Positions 1 through 11,549 of a DNA stretch of 22,680 nucleotides are shown here, piece after piece. The notes under the pieces were generated by a model. That model saw only the letters and a program-made list of their open reading frames with translations, was not told the origin of the DNA and did no database searches. How positions within the stretch are numbered: the stretch's first letter is position 1; the number at the start of each line of letters is the position of its first letter. Source of the DNA: Hymenoscyphus infarciens. Taxonomy: Eukaryota; Ascomycota; Leotiomycetes; Helotiales; Helotiaceae. Made by a program: the position numbers and the translations under genes. The stretch lies in assembly GCA_001414345.1 (NCBI GenBank), contig LLCB01000563.1, positions 1-22,680 on the forward strand. The letters are read 5' to 3'.

Positions 1-25
1 GGGGGGGGGGGGGGGGGGGGGGGGG
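1..25. other. 25-base G homopolymer at the sequence edge
   Basis: The window opens with 25 consecutive G. Nothing else in the window has a G run beyond about five, and the next base begins ordinary AT-rich degraded DNA. It is not a fungal telomere: a left-end telomere would read as CCCTAA-type repeats. A sequencing or assembly artefact (no-signal G calls, or a collapsed contig end) is the most likely explanation. A genuine homopolymer cannot be excluded from sequence alone. Confidence 0.85.
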
Positions 26-158
26 TTAAGGTAATCTATAACTAGGTTATCTTATATAAGATTTAATATATTTATAAGCTCCTTTATTTATATACCTCTC
101 TAATAAACATGTTATTAGAATTTATACTCTACTAAGTTAGTAGTATAAGATATTAATA

Positions 159-170
159 TCTCTCTCTCTC
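159..170 (+). repeat. (TC)6 microsatellite
   Basis: Perfect TC dinucleotide run. Similar short TC/CT runs lie near 10049-10058, 11151-11160 and 15425-15438. They are unremarkable in AT-rich noncoding DNA, and being free of CpA they would be unaffected by CpA-directed mutation. Confidence 0.8.
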
Positions 171-824
171 TTACTATTTCTAATCAAAACCTAATTAATA
201 AATAAGAGATCTAAATAGTACTATATATACTATTTACTAGGATATAAAGGTTCCTTTATAAATTAGTAGCTATTATAATAACTTAGCGATTTTTACTTCT
301 TTTCTTAGCTCTTTTATTACTTTTTATAGTAGAGTAATTATAGTAAGACTAAACTTCTTCTAGATTCTAATAAGGATTTATTATAGCTTAAAAGTACTAT
401 TAAGAATAAAGAGAGCGATTAATATATTATTTAAGAATACTAATTAGTAGCTTATTATAATACTTAGCTACTAGATACTAGCTATTTTAGCTAAATTTAT
501 ACGCCTTCTTACTTTCTCTTAATTAGTAGTTAACTAAGTATACTAACTAAATAGTACTATCTTCTCTATTTTTTCCTTATCCTTCTTTTAACCTTTTTCT
601 TAGTTCTTATCTATACCTCTCTTAGAGTTAATTTAGACTAGGAAGGAGTATAATAAATCTAAGGATTACTAGGTTAAGAAGCTCTCTAGTATATAGTAAT
701 TAAAGGTTCTCTAGTATATATAATATTATTAGTTAGTTTTCTTATCTTATTTATTATTTAAGTATTAATACTTAAGCTATAAGACTAGGTAAAGGATAGA
801 ACTATTTAGTTATACTAGCTATAG

Positions 825-834
825 ACATCGATGT
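825..834. other. Perfect 10-bp palindrome ACATCGATGT
   Basis: A self-complementary site that keeps CpA, TpG and CpG together in a neighbourhood where all three are nearly absent. It may be a chance survivor. It is also one of several retained CpA/TpG or CpG sites in the window that fall inside palindromes (compare 106-113, 2114-2126 and 11707-11718). Confidence 0.6.
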
Positions 835-1345
835 TTCCTAGACTCTTATTTAAAATTATATATACTAGATATATTATAAGATATAGAAGTTAGAGGCTAT
901 TATATACTATTCCTCTATAGTCTAAGCTTCTTAAGTAGAGGTATTAAAACTATACTCTATATTCTCTAGCTAATTATTCTTAAATTACTTTCTAATTATT
1001 CTTATTTATAGAAAGGAAAGAAAGAGTAATAAGCTTTATTAACTTTCTTTATATTATAATAGAGTTACTAGGATAAACGGTTATAGTATATAATAGAGAT
1101 AGGCCTTTCTAGATAATAAGATATAAGCGTTTAGTATCTAAGTTATTTCTCCTAATCTATTAGTTGTTATAGTATTACTAGTTTTACTTAAGATAACTAG
1201 TTATTAGAGCCTTAGCTTATATAAGAGGTTAGTATTATTCTTGTTATATTTAAGTTCTTACGCTAACACTTAGTTTATAGTCTTTAGTTAATATATTAAT
1301 AACTTTAATAGCTATAATATAACTAGGAAGGTAGACCTAGCTAGC

Positions 1346-1365
1346 TATATATATATATATATATA
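1346..1365. repeat. (TA)10 microsatellite
   Basis: Ten perfect TA units, the longest TA run I noticed in the window. It is a likely site of length slippage and breaks any reading frame crossing it. Confidence 0.9.
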
Positions 1366-2113
1366 GTACTACTCTAGAGTTAATATCTTCTCTTATATCT
1401 ATTAAGATTAGTAGCTTAATTAAGGTCTAGATATATAAGCTAGCTATTAAGTATGAATTTAAATGTTAGATTAACTTATATATTCTCTATACTCTATTTA
1501 TAATAGTATCTATAAACGTAAAGTATCTAATAGTACTATTATCTCGATACCTCTCTATATATTAAACTAGGACTTAAACTATCTAGGGAGAAATTCTAAT
1601 AAAAGGAAGTCGTTAAGATATATAAAAGTTAGTTACTCTAAGTAATCTTAGATACTTACTTTCTAAGAATAAGTAGAGTACTTACTTCTTATAATAATTC
1701 TTCTAATTCTAACTCTTATAAAGCCTTTATACTATAGTAAGGAATATTAAGGGATAAACTAGGAAGATAACTTAACCTTTTAAGATAAATTTTATTCCTT
1801 CTAGATTTACTTTTAAAATCTCTACTTAGCTTTTTATAAGAACTATCCTTTATATAGTCTAGACTATATTATAAGTGTTAAAGAGACCTATTCTAGACTT
1901 AAACTACCTAGAATAGAAGGTATAGAATAAGATTATATATTTCTAGAGAAGACTCTTTATAAGAAAGAGACTATATTAATTAAAGATAAGAGAAAGAGGA
2001 TATTTCTTATAACCTATAAATATATTAAATAAGATTATATATTCCTAGCTAGTATATGTCGAGTTTACTTTTTAGTTAGATAAAGGGAATAAAGGGTTTC
2101 TAGGCTATCTAGT

Positions 2114-2126
2114 AAGCACTGTGCTT
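2114..2126. other. Short inverted repeat AAGCAC-T-GTGCTT
   Basis: Two perfect 6-bp arms separated by one base. The site keeps GpCpA and TpGpC, contexts almost absent elsewhere in the left half of the window. It is too short to call a terminator or binding site. It is listed because its base composition stands out locally. Confidence 0.5.
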
Positions 2127-5100
2127 TTAATTTAGAACTCTTATCTTATTACTATAGTATATTTAAATTTTATATATCTTAAAATAACTTAATTAATAGA
2201 ATATTATTTTAATAATATAGAAGTACTTTCTCTTAATACTAATAATAATACTTTTAAAAGAGAGAACTTAGAAGCTTTTCTACTATCTTGTTTTTTTTCT
2301 ATCTAATAAAACTATATAAATAATAAAAGGTATATTTTAATAGTAAAAAGGAATCTAGTAAACTTATATATAATTTACTTCTTATTTACTAAAAGATACT
2401 AAAGAAAAAGGTTATATTATTTAAAAAACAGTAATTTCTAGAAGGTATAGTATGTTTTAGTAATATAGTATTAAAGAGATATATATAAAATTACTACTAT
2501 AATAGAGAAGTAGAGAGATAAGAATACTAATAGAGTAGACTAATTATAATAAATAAAGTAAGGAAACTAACTATTCTTAATAGTAGTAGTATATTATTTT
2601 AAGAAAAGTAGAAAAGAGAGGAATCTACTACTTATTTTAACTATTCTTAAAATATTAAGACTATGAATTTAATTATTCTATATTACTTAAATAACTATAT
2701 CCTCTCTAATAATCTTTTTAATAACCTAAATTATAACTATTTATTCTATTAATCTTCTTCTATAGCTAGTTATTACTCCTCTAATAATATATTTATAAGA
2801 TTATTAATTACTATTTTATTTAAATATAGCCTTATAAATAGTAGAGATTAAGATCTTAAGCTATTCTCTTAAAATCTATATAATAAGCTTATTAATAAAA
2901 ACCTTACTTAGTTATAAATCTAATATTATTATAAACTTCTTAAAAATCGATTTTAATAAAGTTATACTTACTTTTCTTGTTTATTATATTAAATCTTATA
3001 AGACTATATAAAAACATCTATTTCTCTTAGTCTACCTTATATTTAAAAGTACTCTCTTATTATAGGCTTAATAAGGATTTAACTTCTAGCTCTCCTAGAC
3101 CTCTTATTACTACTAAATCTAGGATCTTTACTATTATTATACTATTCTAGAAACTAGTATATAATATCTAAAATTAATAATATTAATTAATTATAGTTTT
3201 TAGGTACTATAGAAGAATAAGCTAATATAATAGTCTTAATTTATACTAATTCTATTACTTATTCTCTATTATTAATATTAAACCCTAAGTCTCTAAACTA
3301 TAAAATAAATAGATATATTTAAAATATTATTATTAATATAAAGGTAGCTACTATACGTATTATACTTAAAACGTAAATAGATGTTTAAGCTATATTAGTA
3401 GCTACGAATATTTAGGCTAAATTAGAAAAATAGGAATATCTTTATTTATAAATAATCTAATACTAGGAAAACAGGGCTTATAAGGCCTAACTAGCTTAAA
3501 ATAGTACTTAACTATCTTCTAGTATATTAAGAGTACTCTAGGTTCTAGTTAAATAAGTACGTATTATAAGAGAATAAAGGAAAGAAGTTAAATTTTAAGA
3601 AGTAGAGATATAAGCTTTTTTCTAGAAGAGAAAACTATAATATAAAGAGGATTATAGTAAGAGGCTAAATAATATAAGTAAGTCTTCTTATTTTTAAGGC
3701 TAATAGTATAAAACTAATAAAAATAGTATTCTTACTAGAAGAAGAATTATAATATAATAATAAAAATAAACTTTCTTAATATTTTAAATATAAGGTTCTA
3801 GTAAGTTACTTTTAAAGTTTTTAAGTAAAAAAACAAGTATACTTATATAAAGTATATTTAAAAGAAACTAGATTAACTTAAAGTAATATAATAATATTAT
3901 ATAATCTAACTTATTAGAAAGGTAGGTATTTAATAGAGGCTAATTAGTATAAAGAGGTTAAATTAGATAGAGAATATAAATAAAATAATTATAAATATAA
4001 GAGGTCTTAAAAGTTATTAGAAAGTAAGTAGGATTAGACTTTAGTTTTATTTAGAGTATACTTAAGTAAGTATTATATCTAAATTATATACTAACTAAGT
4101 AAATCTACTTAATCTTTATATATAGTAGAAACCTAAATTAAACTCCCCTCTACTCTAGAAAAAGAGGAAATAAAAAAAGAACAAGTTCTATAATAGTCTA
4201 CCTCTCTAAAAGAAGAAATCTAAATTATAAGGAAGCCCTTATTAAATAAATAAATAACTCTTCTAACTCTTTAACCCTTTAATAGTATTTATTATTTATT
4301 CTCTTAGTATCTCTAAAATAAGAAACTTAAGCTAGTATATAAAATAGAAAAGGATAAACAACTACCTAGCCCTTTAATAGTACTCTATATTTATTCTTAA
4401 GTTCTTAGAAATAATAAAGTAGTATTAAATAAAAAGGTAATTAAAAAAACAAATAACTCTCTATTATTTATAGCCTCGAGTTCCTTATTTATTAGCTTAT
4501 AAGTTTCTCTATATATTATCTCTATCTTTTATTACTATCTTAAAGTCTCTAAAAAGGCTAAGAATTGATTTTCTAAAGTCTTTATTTAACTAATATAAGA
4601 GATTAAACATAATAAAAGTAATTCTTAGTACGTCTCTTAAGCTTATAATCTTTAGTACTAGTTATATATCTTATATTCTTATATAAGCTCTCTTATTAAT
4701 ATACTCTAAGTAGTTAATAAAGATATAGAAATGTTCTTTAGTAATAGTATAAGAGTATATATATAAATCTATATTAACCTTCTTTACCTCCTCTTTTACT
4801 AAGCGTTAGTATTTATTACTAGTAGTTATTAATACTATAAGAGGTATACGTATATAGGTGTTATTTAAAGGAGTTAAAGGTAAAATAGAACTACTACTAG
4901 AAGCTTAGTTAAAGGCTATAATAGAGGGGCTAGCCTTATTAATATCTTTTAGATTAAGTAGGACATTTTTAGCTTTTATAGTTAATAAGGCTTTAGCCTT
5001 TTTAATAGTATATGTCTTATCTTTTAATAACTCTAGAAGTTAGTAAGTATAAGTATAGTATAGTAACGTATAGGAATAACCTTATATTAGCTATAATAAT

Positions 5101-5838
5101 TACTTAGCTACTTTACTACCTAGTACTTTAAATTCTCTAATAATACCTACTCTAAAATAACTAGAGATATATAAGAGTAACTTAGCTAATATAAGTACTT
5201 ATATTAAGACGAAATAGTAGGGTTTAAAATTATTATAATCTTTAAGAAATCCCTAATAGGAATTAGAGTATAGGTTATAAAGAATCTAATCTTTAATTAC
5301 TTAGTATATAGCTCTATTAACTAGAGTAATTTCGACTTAGATAGAATTAAGAGTAGCTAGATAAATCTTATAGTAAATTCTCTTAAACTTATAGTTATAA
5401 CTCTAGATAATTCTATTAATAACTAAGAGTTATTTCTAGAAAGTATAAACCTTACTACTTATATCTTTTATATAGATATATACTTAGTAATAATTCTTAT
5501 AGTAAATATACTTTAAATTATTAGTAAGGAAGTATTTAACATATCTAGTCTATTTTAGGTAGACTTTATTAAAATTCTCTTATAATTATTACTTAGAAAG
5601 ATTACCTATCTTATCTAATATTATTATCTAATCTCTAAGCTTATATTATTTTATAGTATTTAGAGTAGGTATATTACGTTAAGAAATTTAGCTTATAACT
5701 AACTCTTCTAATTTAAGGTGTTTATAAAGTATCTTAATAAAAGGACCTATAATTTAGTTTACTTAATACTATATAAACTTATCTTATATAAGTATACCTT
5801 TTATAAGAGTATTTATTATCTTACTCTTAGTAAGTAAT

Positions 5839-5902
5839 ATAGTATTATTAACTATAATATTATTAACTATAGTATTATTAACTATAGTATTATCGACTAT
5901 AG
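5839..5902. repeat. 15-bp tandem repeat, 4.3 copies
   Basis: Four successive 15-bp units on the plus strand, of the form ATAGTATTATTAACT, followed by a partial ATAG. The units start at 5839, 5854, 5869 and 5884. Unit 2 has ATAAT for ATAGT and unit 4 has TATCGACT for TATTAACT, so differences are mainly G/A and C/T transitions, as expected from hypermutation of an originally more uniform array. The period is a multiple of three and would read as a five-residue repeat in one frame, but no surrounding gene can be established. Confidence 0.85.
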
Positions 5903-6694
5903 CTTCTAAAGCGTTTTTAACTAAGATATTAATTATAATATAGTTAAGTAGAAAACTAGTATCTATTTTTCTCTACTTTAAGATACTCTCTAAAAGTAGT
6001 GCTTAACTTATAATAAAAGACTAAATACTATTATAAATATTCTCTTTAAGATATTCTCTAAATCTTTTAAGAACTCTTATAAGATTCGCTACTATAAGAG
6101 GACTTAGATATAGCTTAAATATAATAAGTAGTAGATACTTATTTAAGATAAAGGTCTAATAGATAGTATTAGTCTTAAAATAATATTATAGGAATTAGCT
6201 AGAGAGCTTACTTATAAATTACTAGCTTTAAGTAAAGATAAGGTTTAAGAAGGCGTAATTTTAGAGGTATTCTTATTATAATAAAATTAATACTAGAGAG
6301 AGCTTTTAATATAAGAAGAGTATTAGTAAGTGTCTTAAGAGCTAGATATAATTAATAGTAAGTTCTAGTTTAGTTTATATATTAAAGTACTAGAAGATTT
6401 ATATTAGGAACCTAAGAGAAGGTAACCTAGTTAGTTAAGAACCTAAGATATCTAATTACTACTTTCTAGCTTACTTCGAGTTCTTTTACTAGATAAAATT
6501 AGTTATATCTATAGTTGCTTAAATAAGATAGAATAGGTTTAAGTATATAAATTATATAGACTAAGAAAGTATTCTTATATATATATATTAGATTAAGACT
6601 CTAGAGAAAAGACTATAAAAAGTTAAGACACCTATAATTAGAGAATTAATACTATAGGTAGGCGTATATTAATTAAGGATAGAGTACTAGAGTT

Positions 6695-6850
6695 TATAGT
6701 CTACTAGAAAAGGCTATAAAGTTAATACTTCGCTAGATATAGGTATAGAGTTAAGGATTTAACGTTAAGCTATATAGTCTACTAGAGTATACTATAAAGT
6801 TAAAGCTTCTATAACTATATAGTTAGAAACGTATATAGGTATAAGTAGAT
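6695..6850. repeat. 78-bp imperfect tandem duplication
   Basis: Two copies offset by 78 bp. The first roughly 47 bases of each match best: TATAGTCTACTAGA, then CTATAAAGTTAA and CTTC, at 6695 and again at 6773. The last 30 bases of each unit have diverged strongly. The offset is a multiple of three, which would fit a duplicated coding segment, but stops interrupt both copies in all frames. A self-alignment would settle the exact limits. Confidence 0.5.
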
Positions 6851-7440
6851 AAGAGATTCGATCTACTAATAAGAAGTCTTAGTATAGAGAGTTACTTATT
6901 AAATCCTTATTTAAATCTTATTTATATTTACTAGAGAAAATAGATAGTAGAGTAGATTTATAACTAGGAACGTGGTAGTGTTTACCTCTACTACTATTAC
7001 TATACTTAGTAAGAAGACTATTAGATAGATTAGTAATATAATAATAGCCTCTACTATTACTACTAGTAGATAGCTCTTTTCTATTAAAATAAGGCTAGTA
7101 AGTTAGAATAGACTTTAAAGACTTTATAGTAGATTCTACACTAGCTATAACTAATAGAGGCTTTCCTAGTAATAACCTATATTCCTTTACTAGTTTTATA
7201 ACCTCTTCTATATTAATTAACTATTTACTAATACTAGCTATGTTCTATTAACTTCCTTGATATATATATACCTATCTAAGACTTCTAGTATCTATTTATA
7301 AGCTTAGAGATAATTATACTAGACGTATTTTAAGTAAATAGTAGTAGCTTAGAATTTAAACAGTTAATATAGGTTTAATAAATATAACTAAGGGATTATA
7401 AAGAGATAGTTATACTCTTAATTATATTCTATAAATAAAG

Positions 7441-7530
7441 CTACTAGTTTCGCCGGTTTTATATAACGCTTTCTATAGGTTCTAACTAATACGCTAATAT
7501 ACTAATATACTAATACGCTAACACGTTATA
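7441..7530. other. Small less-mutated island
   Basis: Within about 90 bp there are six CpG sites, a CGCCGG core and a surviving ACACG. This is far more CpG than in flanking DNA. The island contains the 8-bp tandem repeat annotated separately and is followed by GTAAGAG/GTAAAAG copies. It may be a segment that was single-copy, and so escaped hypermutation, or the edge between two differently aged repeats. No promoter or gene can be assigned. Confidence 0.5.
7486..7525 (+). repeat. 8-bp tandem repeat, 5 copies
   Basis: Five contiguous octamers: CTAATACG, CTAATATA, CTAATATA, CTAATACG and CTAACACG. They form a series explained by CpA-to-TpA change (ACACG to ATACG) and by loss of the CpG (ACG to ATA). 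The last copy is the least mutated and the two middle copies the most. This gives a direct local record of the mutation process. Confidence 0.85.
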
Positions 7531-8375
7531 AAAGGGGTAAGAGGTAAGAGGTAAAAGATTATTAAATATCTTTTATAGCTTTTACTATAAATATATTTAT
7601 AGTAAGTATATAAGTAGAAGTATTATAAATAGGCTATTAGATAGATTAGAAATGTAGGCTAACCTAAAAGCCTAAATACATATTTTAGTAGATCTAGAAG
7701 AAGGAGTATATAAGTATATATAGAGTATAATTTACTTAAGTAAAAATCCCCTAAACTATATAAGGATAAGATTAAAGCAGTTTTTTATATACTAACCTTA
7801 GAGTAGCTAGTTTAGATATTTTAAAGTAGATAAAAGACGTATATTTAAGTTATAGCTATATATATACTTAAAACCTTCTAAGTTATTAATATATATAAAA
7901 AAGAATTATAATATTCTATAGTAGTAATACTTTTTATTTATTAGTTTATAATATTTCTTAGTAATATTACTCTTAATTATTAAATTAATATTTAAAAGTA
8001 AAATTACTTAAGTTATAATTTATCTTAAGTAATAATTTATCTTAGATAATAATTTATCTTAAGTAATTATATTTATATCTATACTAAAAATAGATTAGAT
8101 TAATATAAAAAAGAACTTTATATATTATAAAGAAAATATTCTAATATACTTTTATCTCTTAATATATTAAAGAAATAATAAAAGATATTAGATAATTAAC
8201 TTTTTTTTTATTATAAAAACTAATAATAGTTTTTTATAAATATTTCTAAATATTAATATAAATATATATTTAAATTATATCTTTTTTAATAGCTAAAAGT
8301 AAATAGAATAGTAAAATAATAATATATTATATTATATCTTAGAGTATTAAGAATAATATAGCTACTTATATACTA
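7531..8375. other. Degraded AT-rich DNA left of array A
   Basis: No gene seen. One isolated satellite-like core, ATTTACTTAAGTAA, lies at about 7732-7745. A 17-bp tandem repeat at 8014-8064 carries the same CTTAAGT core. The rest is TA-rich filler with long A or T runs, and stops occur in every frame read. Confidence 0.6.
8014..8064 (+). repeat. 17-bp tandem repeat, 3 copies
   Basis: Three adjacent 17-mers (8014-8030, 8031-8047, 8048-8064) of the form AATAATTTATCTTAAGT. The first begins TATAAT and the second ends CTTAGAT. The CTTAAGTAA junction is shared with the large satellite that begins about 310 bp downstream, so this could be a degenerate relative or an independent small expansion of a similar core. 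Confidence 0.85.
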
Positions 8376-9610
8376 TTACTTAAGTAGTAGATTTATCTAA
8401 ATACTAAAACTTAAGTAATAGATTTATAGTAGATTTATTTAAATAGACTTAAGTAATAGAATTACTTAAATAGTTTAACTTAGGTAATAGATTTACTTAA
8501 ATAGAGACTTAAGTAGTAGATTTAATTAAATAGTTTAACTTAAGTAATAGATTTATTTAAACTAGTACTTAAGTAGTAGATTTACTTAAACTAGTACTTA
8601 AGTAGTAGATTTACTTAAATAAAGACTTAAGTAGTAGATTTACTTAAATAGAAACTTAAGTAGTAGATTTAATTAAATAGTTTAAGTTAAGTAGTAGATT
8701 TACTTAAATAAAGACTTAAGTAGTAGATTTACTTAAATAGTTTAATTTAAGTAGTAGATTTACTTAAATAAAGACTTAAGTAGTAGATTTACTTAAATAA
8801 TAACTTAAGTAGTAGATTTACTTTAATTTAAGTAATAGATTTACTTAAACTAGTACTTAAGTAGTAGATTTACTTAAATACTAAAACTTAAGTAATAGAT
8901 TTACTTAAATAAAGACTTAAGTAGTAGATTTACTTAAATAGTTTAACTTAAGTAGTAGATTTACTTAAGTTAATACTTAAGTAATAGATTTACTTAAGTT
9001 AGTACTTAAGTAGTAGATTTACTTTAATTTAAGTAATAGATTTACTTAAACTAGTACTTAAGTAGTAGATTTACTTAAATACTAAAACTTAAGTAGTAGA
9101 TTTACTTAAATAGAGACTTAAGTAGTAGATTTACTTAAATAGTTTAACTTAAATAGTAGATTTACTTAAGTTAATACTTAAGTAATAGATTTACTTAAGT
9201 TAGTACTTAAGTAGTAGATTTACTTAAGTTAATACTTAAGTAATAGATTTACTTAAGTTAGTACTTAAGTAGTAGATTTACTTTAATTTAAGTAATAGAT
9301 TTACTTAAACTAGTACTTAAGTAGTAGATTTACTTAAATACTAAAACTTAAGTAGTAGATTTACTTAAATAGAGACTTAAGTAGTAGATTTACTTAAACT
9401 AGTACTTTAGTAGTAGATTTACTTAAATAAAGACTTAAATAGTAGATTTACTTTAATACTAAAACTTAAGTAGTAGATTTACTTAAATAAAGACTTAAGT
9501 AGTAGATTTAATTAAATAATTTAACTTAAGTAATAGATTTACTTAAATAGTTTAACTTAAGTAGTAGATTTACTTAAATAGTTTAACTTAAGTAATAGAT
9601 TTACTTAAAC
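8376..9610 (+). repeat. Satellite array A, about 43 units of 29-31 bp
   Basis: Head-to-tail tandem array. Each unit has a conserved core: left arm ACTTAAGTA, spacer GTAGATT (or ATAGATT), right arm TACTTAA, then a short variable linker. Linkers seen are ATAGTTTA (31-bp units), ATAAAG, ATAGAG, ACTAGT, ATACTAAA and GTTAGT/GTTAAT (mostly 29-bp units). I counted about 43 TAGATT-type cores by eye in 1,235 bp. In units ending AAGT the two arms are exact reverse complements, for example 8946-8954 with 8962-8970. The left edge is ragged and the right edge is sharp, ending in ACTAATTAATTAG. The common G/A difference (GTAGTAG versus GTAATAG) is a transition in ApG, not TpG, so CpA-directed mutation does not explain it. 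The array has no coding capacity. Confidence 0.97.
8821..9395 (+). repeat. Higher-order repeat blocks inside array A
   Basis: The rare unit junction CTTTAATTTAAG recurs at 8821, 9022 and 9281. Blocks 8821-9021 (201 bp) and 9022-9280 (259 bp) carry the same order of linkers. The second block has one extra pair of 29-bp units with GTTAAT and GTTAGT linkers, accounting exactly for the 58-bp difference. A third block starts at 9281 and follows block 2 to about 9395 before diverging. Blocks 2 and 3 share ATAGAG where block 1 has ATAAAG, so 3 is closer to 2. This shows segmental duplication of multi-unit blocks rather than only single-unit slippage. Confidence 0.88.
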
Positions 9611-11549
9611 TAATTAATTAGAGTAACTTAGAGAGGTTTTAGTTAGAAAAACTATATCTAGAGTTCTCTATACTAGAAGTAAGTTAAAGATTTAAATACT
9701 TAAGCATAGATATAAATTTAATAATATATTATACTTACTCTAAAAAAAACCTTCTAAATATACTAGTTTCTATAAATACTTATTCCCTTATTTAAATACT
9801 TATATTAGTATTAAGATTAATTATATATCCTATTTCTTATTATATTATATACCTTAGCTTAATAGTATACCTTCTACTATATTATATAGGCTATAAGTCT
9901 CTTATATCTTAAATTATAGTATATCCTATTTTATTAATAAGTAAGTAACTTATAGGTATATTCTTATTATAGAAGGATTCTATTTAGTATTCTAGTATTT
10001 ATAGCTTTATAAAAATAAGAGATTTATAAGATCTAAGTATATAGTTAGTCTCTCTCTCTTCTTAGATATTAATAAAATAAATACCTAGTAAAGTTAGTTC
10101 TATTAAGTTATAAAACCTAATAGTATCTACTTATAAATCTTAATATTTTACCTCTAACTAGCTTCTTAATCGTAGTAGATATACTATAGAAGTAGAGTAG
10201 TAGTTCCTAACCTCTTTATTATTATTTAAATTTCCTTACTCTACTTTCTTTAATTAATTTTTATTTCTTTAAGTTTAAGTTAAACTATACCTTTAAAAGT
10301 AAGACCTTAATTATTCTAGTTAGAATTTTAAATTAATAGTAACATATAGCTAGTAATAGTTAATAAATCTAATAAATTCTTCTTATTAATAAAATTATAA
10401 TCTCTATTTAATAATAGAATTAGAGAGGATTTATTAAAGGTAACTAATAAATCCTATTTAAGAAATACTATATTAGAGAATTTATTAATAGATATTATTA
10501 TTAAAGGAGTTTACTAGTTAAGAGGTTCTTTTAATAGATTTAAGACCTAGGTTATAGGTTTTACTTAACTATAGCTATTAGATATTAGCTAGGTATTAGT
10601 TATAAAGGATTTAATAAGAGTAGTTTTACTATTCTATACCTAACTAGGGTCTAAGTACTCTATTATAGAAGGTGCTTATATAATCTTATTTCTATTTAAA
10701 GTAAATTCTTTCCTCCTTTTTATTACTATTACTTTTATTTTAATAAAATTATTAACTTTTTTCTAGTAAAGCTTTAAAAAGTCTTTTTAAAGATTAATAT
10801 TTTTAGAAGTTACCTTAATTTATAATGTTTTATATAAACTATATATCTTCTCTTAATTCTTTTCCTTATCCTTTCTAATAATATTAAACTCTTATATATA
10901 TAAAGTAATCTACCTTTATATTAGAAATAGAAGTAAAAACTGTTTTAATAAGTTTATCTCTTTCTAGTTAATACTATTAACTTAGAAAGAGACCCTTTTA
11001 ATATTTTCTATTACTATATTATACTTACTAGAGCTAATAGAGTAGGTTAGAGTAACCTTACTCTTCTATTCCTTAAACTAAATTTCAATTAAATAGTAGT
11101 TCTAGATATTAGTTAATATATAAGCCTAGTTTTACTCTTAAGTTATCTTTCTCTCTCTCTTATTTCCTATATATTAAGTAAGAATTTGTTATACTTATTA
11201 AAGTCTTTAGAAGTATATAGATATTACTAATAGGTATTTAAATTAGTATTATGTCTTAGTAAATAATAGGTTCTATATTTAAGAGGTTTTTATCTACTAG
11301 ATCTAAGGTTTATCTTATTAATCTAAGATAACCTTAAGTTTCTAAGGAATTAAATAGTAATAGACTTTAAATCTATATTCTTAATCTAGTACTTAAGTTC
11401 TAGTAACTTAGAAAGTAAAGTTTAAAAGGATTATAAGTGATTTTATTATAGAGTAGATTATAGAGAGTATTATAGAGAGAGAGGAACTTAAGAGTATAGA
11501 ATTTAAGTCTTAATAAAGCTTCTATATATACTAAGTACTAGGTTAATAA
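9611..11549. other. Degraded spacer between arrays A and B (left part)
   Basis: About 1.9 kb of RIP-like DNA with no intact gene. I read the plus strand and, for about 9990-11140, the reverse strand. The reverse strand gives a lysine/glutamine-like frame broken by many TAA/TAG, but its stop density is no lower than background and no family motif is seen. No terminal repeats or target-site duplications are visible where it meets either array. Confidence 0.6.

Larger units (their letters stand above)
26..7440. other. RIP-like degraded AT-rich DNA without intact genes
   Basis: About 7.4 kb in which CpA and TpG occur only sporadically while TpA, CTAG and AGCT are very common. This is what C-to-T mutation at CpA on both strands leaves behind. 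Every frame I read on the plus strand is broken by TAA or TAG about every 8-15 codons, with few open runs beyond about 50 codons. Hypermutation turns Gln and Trp codons into TAA or TAG, so old coding sequence could be buried here, but stop density in the best frames (about 6-15%) is not clearly below the background for such TA-rich DNA. I recognise no protein family. The stretch contains the short repeats listed separately. It is probably one or more dead repeats or transposons, but no LTR, terminal inverted repeat or transposase motif is visible. Confidence 0.7.

Noticed and set aside
1..400. Telomere at the window start
   Set aside because: There are no CCCTAA/TTAGGG-type repeats; only a G homopolymer followed by ordinary degraded DNA.
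2663..3790. Plus-strand frame opening with ATG at 2663 that reads as a plausible protein if TAA/TAG are taken as mutated Gln/Trp
   Set aside because: Its stop density (about 12%) is not below what TA-rich hypermutated DNA gives in any frame, and no family motif is visible.
6845..6866. Small hairpin GTAGAT...ATCTAC as a tRNA arm or terminator
   Set aside because: Six-bp arms with a 10-base loop are expected by chance in such DNA, and no other tRNA elements are nearby.
8376..9610. CRISPR array (constant repeats with short variable linkers)
   Set aside because: Linkers are 5-8 bp and recur from a small set, no cas genes are present, and the context is eukaryotic. It is a tandem satellite.
9990..11140. 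Possible reverse-strand gag-like frame in the spacer between arrays A and B
   Set aside because: Only a general Lys/Gln-rich character supports it; there is no zinc knuckle, protease or flanking LTR.
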